This document shows positions 13,717-15,103 of a stretch of DNA of 15,103 nt, in pieces. The stretch lies in NCBI GenBank assembly GCA_021414045.1, contig JAIOPF010000330.1, forward strand, positions 1 through 15,103. Reading direction: 5' to 3'. The translations under genes and the position numbers were made by a program. A model generated the notes under the pieces. The model was not told the DNA's origin and made no database searches. It saw nothing but the letters and a program-made list of their open reading frames with translations. The DNA comes from Deltaproteobacteria bacterium (GTDB taxonomy: Bacteria; UBA10199; DSSB01). Numbering within the stretch: position 1 is the stretch's first letter; each line of letters begins with the position of its first letter.

Positions 13717-15103
13717 ACAGCGCGGCCTCCAGCGTGATGTTCAACTCTTCCATTTTCTTCTGCGCCTCGGTGAGCACGCGCTTGTAGTCCTTCGGCATGA
13801 CCTTCACGAAGGAGTTGAGGGCCTTGTCGAAGTCCTTGAGGATCGCCTTGGCCACGGTGCTGCCCGTGTGTTCGACGTGATTGCCCAGGAGCTCTTCGAG
13901 CAGGGCGATGTCGCCGTCCTCGTTGATGGTCTCCAGGTCGACCATGTCGGGATTGCAATTGGCTTTGAATTCGTTCTTCGGGTCGTAGATGAAGGCCGTG
14001 CCTCCGCTCATTCCCGCCGCGAAGTTTCGACCGGTCTTGCCCAAGACCACGACGTGACCGCCGGTCATGTATTCGCAGCCGTGGTCTCCCACGCCCTCGA
14101 CGACGGCCTTGGCGCCGCTATTGCGGACGGCGAAGCGTTCGCCGGCGACACCGCGAAAATAGGCCTCGCCGCTGGTGGCGCCGTAGAGCACGACGTTGCC
14201 GATCAGGATATTGTCTTCCGGGACGAAGGTGCTCTGCTTCGACGGGAAGACCATGATCTTGCCGCCCGAGAGCCCCTTGCCGACGTAATCATTGGCGTCG
14301 CCTTCGAGGGTCAATGTCATGCCGTTCGGCACGAAGGCGCCAAAGCTCTGTCCTGCGGAACCTTTGAACTTCAGCGTAATCGTATCGTCAGGAAGGCCTT
14401 TCAGGCCGTACTGCCGCGAGACCTCGCTGCCGATGATGGTCCCGGTGGTGCGATTGCGGTTGGTGATGGTCTGTTCGAGCACCACCTTCTCGCCGGTGGC
14501 GATGGCTTCCTGCAATTTGGGAAGCATCTGGTAATCCAAGACGCTTTCCAGCCCGTGATCTTGATTGCGGATCTGCCGGGTCGCCGTCTCGGGACCCACG
14601 TCGGGACGATGGAAGATGGCCGAAAAATCCAAGCCCTTCGCCTTCCAGTGCGCGACCGCCTGGTTGAAATCGAGGCGATCCGATCGTCCGATCATCTCTT
14701 CGACCTTGCGGAAGCCGAGTTCCGCCATGATCTCTCTCAACTCTTCCGCGATGAAGAAAAAGAAATTGACCGCGTGCTCGGGCTGACCCGCGAACTTCTT
14801 GCGCAGCTCGGGATCTTGCGTCGCGACGCCAACGGGGCAGGTATTCAGATGACAGACGCGCATCATGATGCAGCCCAAGGCCACCAGCGGCGCGGTTGCG
14901 AAACCGAACTCTTCGCCGCCGAGCAGGGCGCCGATCGCGACGTCGCGGCCGGTCTTCATCTGGCCGTCGACTTCCACGACGATGCGGTCACGCAGGCCGT
15001 TCATCACCAAAACTTGTTGGGTCTCGGCCAATCCGAGCTCGAAGTGAATGCCCGGGTTCTTGTTGCTGGTCTGGGTCGAAGCGCCGGTGCCTCCGTCGTG
15101 ACC
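13709..15103 (-). CDS. gltB: Glutamate synthase large subunit, C-terminal part (cut by window edge)
   Basis: The last 464 residues of GltB are visible; the whole protein is usually about 1,500. The visible part opens with GHDGGTGAS of the FMN domain, continues [12 protein letters not shown] and [17 protein letters not shown], and has the 3Fe-4S cysteines in [21 protein letters not shown] (Cys78, 84, 89 of the fragment). The C-terminal Gly-rich beta-helix domain (repeats such as [31 protein letters not shown] and [12 protein letters not shown]) is complete and ends in LEAALYG. The glutaminase domain and most of the synthase domain lie beyond base 15103. No frameshift is seen. The frame continues to the window edge, so the gene is truncated only by the window. 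Confidence 0.97.
   Translation of the reverse strand, partial: GHDGGTGASTQTSNKNPGIHFELGLAETQQVLVMNGLRDRIVVEVDGQMKTGRDVAIGALLGGEEFGFATAPLVALGCIMMRVCHLNTCPVGVATQDPELRKKFAGQPEHAVNFFFFIAEELREIMAELGFRKVEEMIGRSDRLDFNQAVAHWKAKGLDFSAIFHRPDVGPETATRQIRNQDHGLESVLDYQMLPKLQEAIATGEKVVLEQTITNRNRTTGTIIGSEVSRQYGLKGLPDDTITLKFKGSAGQSFGAFVPNGMTLTLEGDANDYVGKGLSGGKIMVFPSKQSTFVPEDNILIGNVVLYGATSGEAYFRGVAGERFAVRNSGAKAVVEGVGDHGCEYMTGGHVVVLGKTGRNFAAGMSGGTAFIYDPKNEFKANCNPDMVDLETINEDGDIALLEELLGNHVEHTGSTVAKAILKDFDKALNSFVKVMPKDYKRVLTEAQKKMEELNITLEAALYG

Noticed and set aside
12217..13737. Plus-strand open frame of about 500 codons opposite gltD
   Set aside because: It mirrors the codon bias of gltD, whose cysteine, FAD and NADPH motifs are all intact on the minus strand.

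Overview
The window looks like chromosomal DNA of a GC-rich Gram-negative bacterium, probably of the former Deltaproteobacteria (Myxococcota or a related uncultured lineage). Support for this is the bacterial AGPS-type gene, the many small proteins with signal peptides, and tight Shine-Dalgarno-led operons. This placement is inference; there is no rRNA or other phylogenetic marker here.

Layout: (1) 98-5673, plus strand, a three-gene operon with 4-nt overlap and 9-nt spacing: an alkyldihydroxyacetonephosphate synthase (AGPS-like), an 896-residue fusion of a fatty acyl-CoA reductase (FAR) with a GNPAT/PlsB-type acyltransferase, and an extended SDR reductase. Together they can account for most of an AGPS-type ether-lipid pathway: acyl-CoA to fatty alcohol, DHAP to acyl-DHAP, exchange to alkyl-DHAP, and perhaps reduction to alkyl-glycerol-3-phosphate. 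(2) 9732-5687, minus strand, a run of seven close or overlapping genes: a Cys-rich secreted protein, a second secreted protein, a SAM methyltransferase, an exported peroxiredoxin-like protein, a C-terminally anchored protein with a DxNxNG loop, a small secreted protein and a lone ABC ATPase. (3) 9796-12258, a visibly AT-richer accessory stretch: a HigBA/RelE-type toxin-antitoxin pair whose toxin frame is broken by one base, its palindromic promoter/operator, one orphan type I-E CRISPR repeat, a membrane acyltransferase, a C-terminal scrap of an IS110-type transposase, and a piece resembling the anticodon arm of tRNA-Gly(CCC). (4) 12259-15103, minus strand, housekeeping gltB (3' part only) and gltD, overlapping by 8 nt, with a probable terminator hairpin after gltD.

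The most interesting items are the FAR-acyltransferase fusion beside AGPS, the orphan I-E repeat next to the toxin-antitoxin promoter, and the single-base frameshift in the toxin. All functions are inferred from motifs read by eye; no database search was run.
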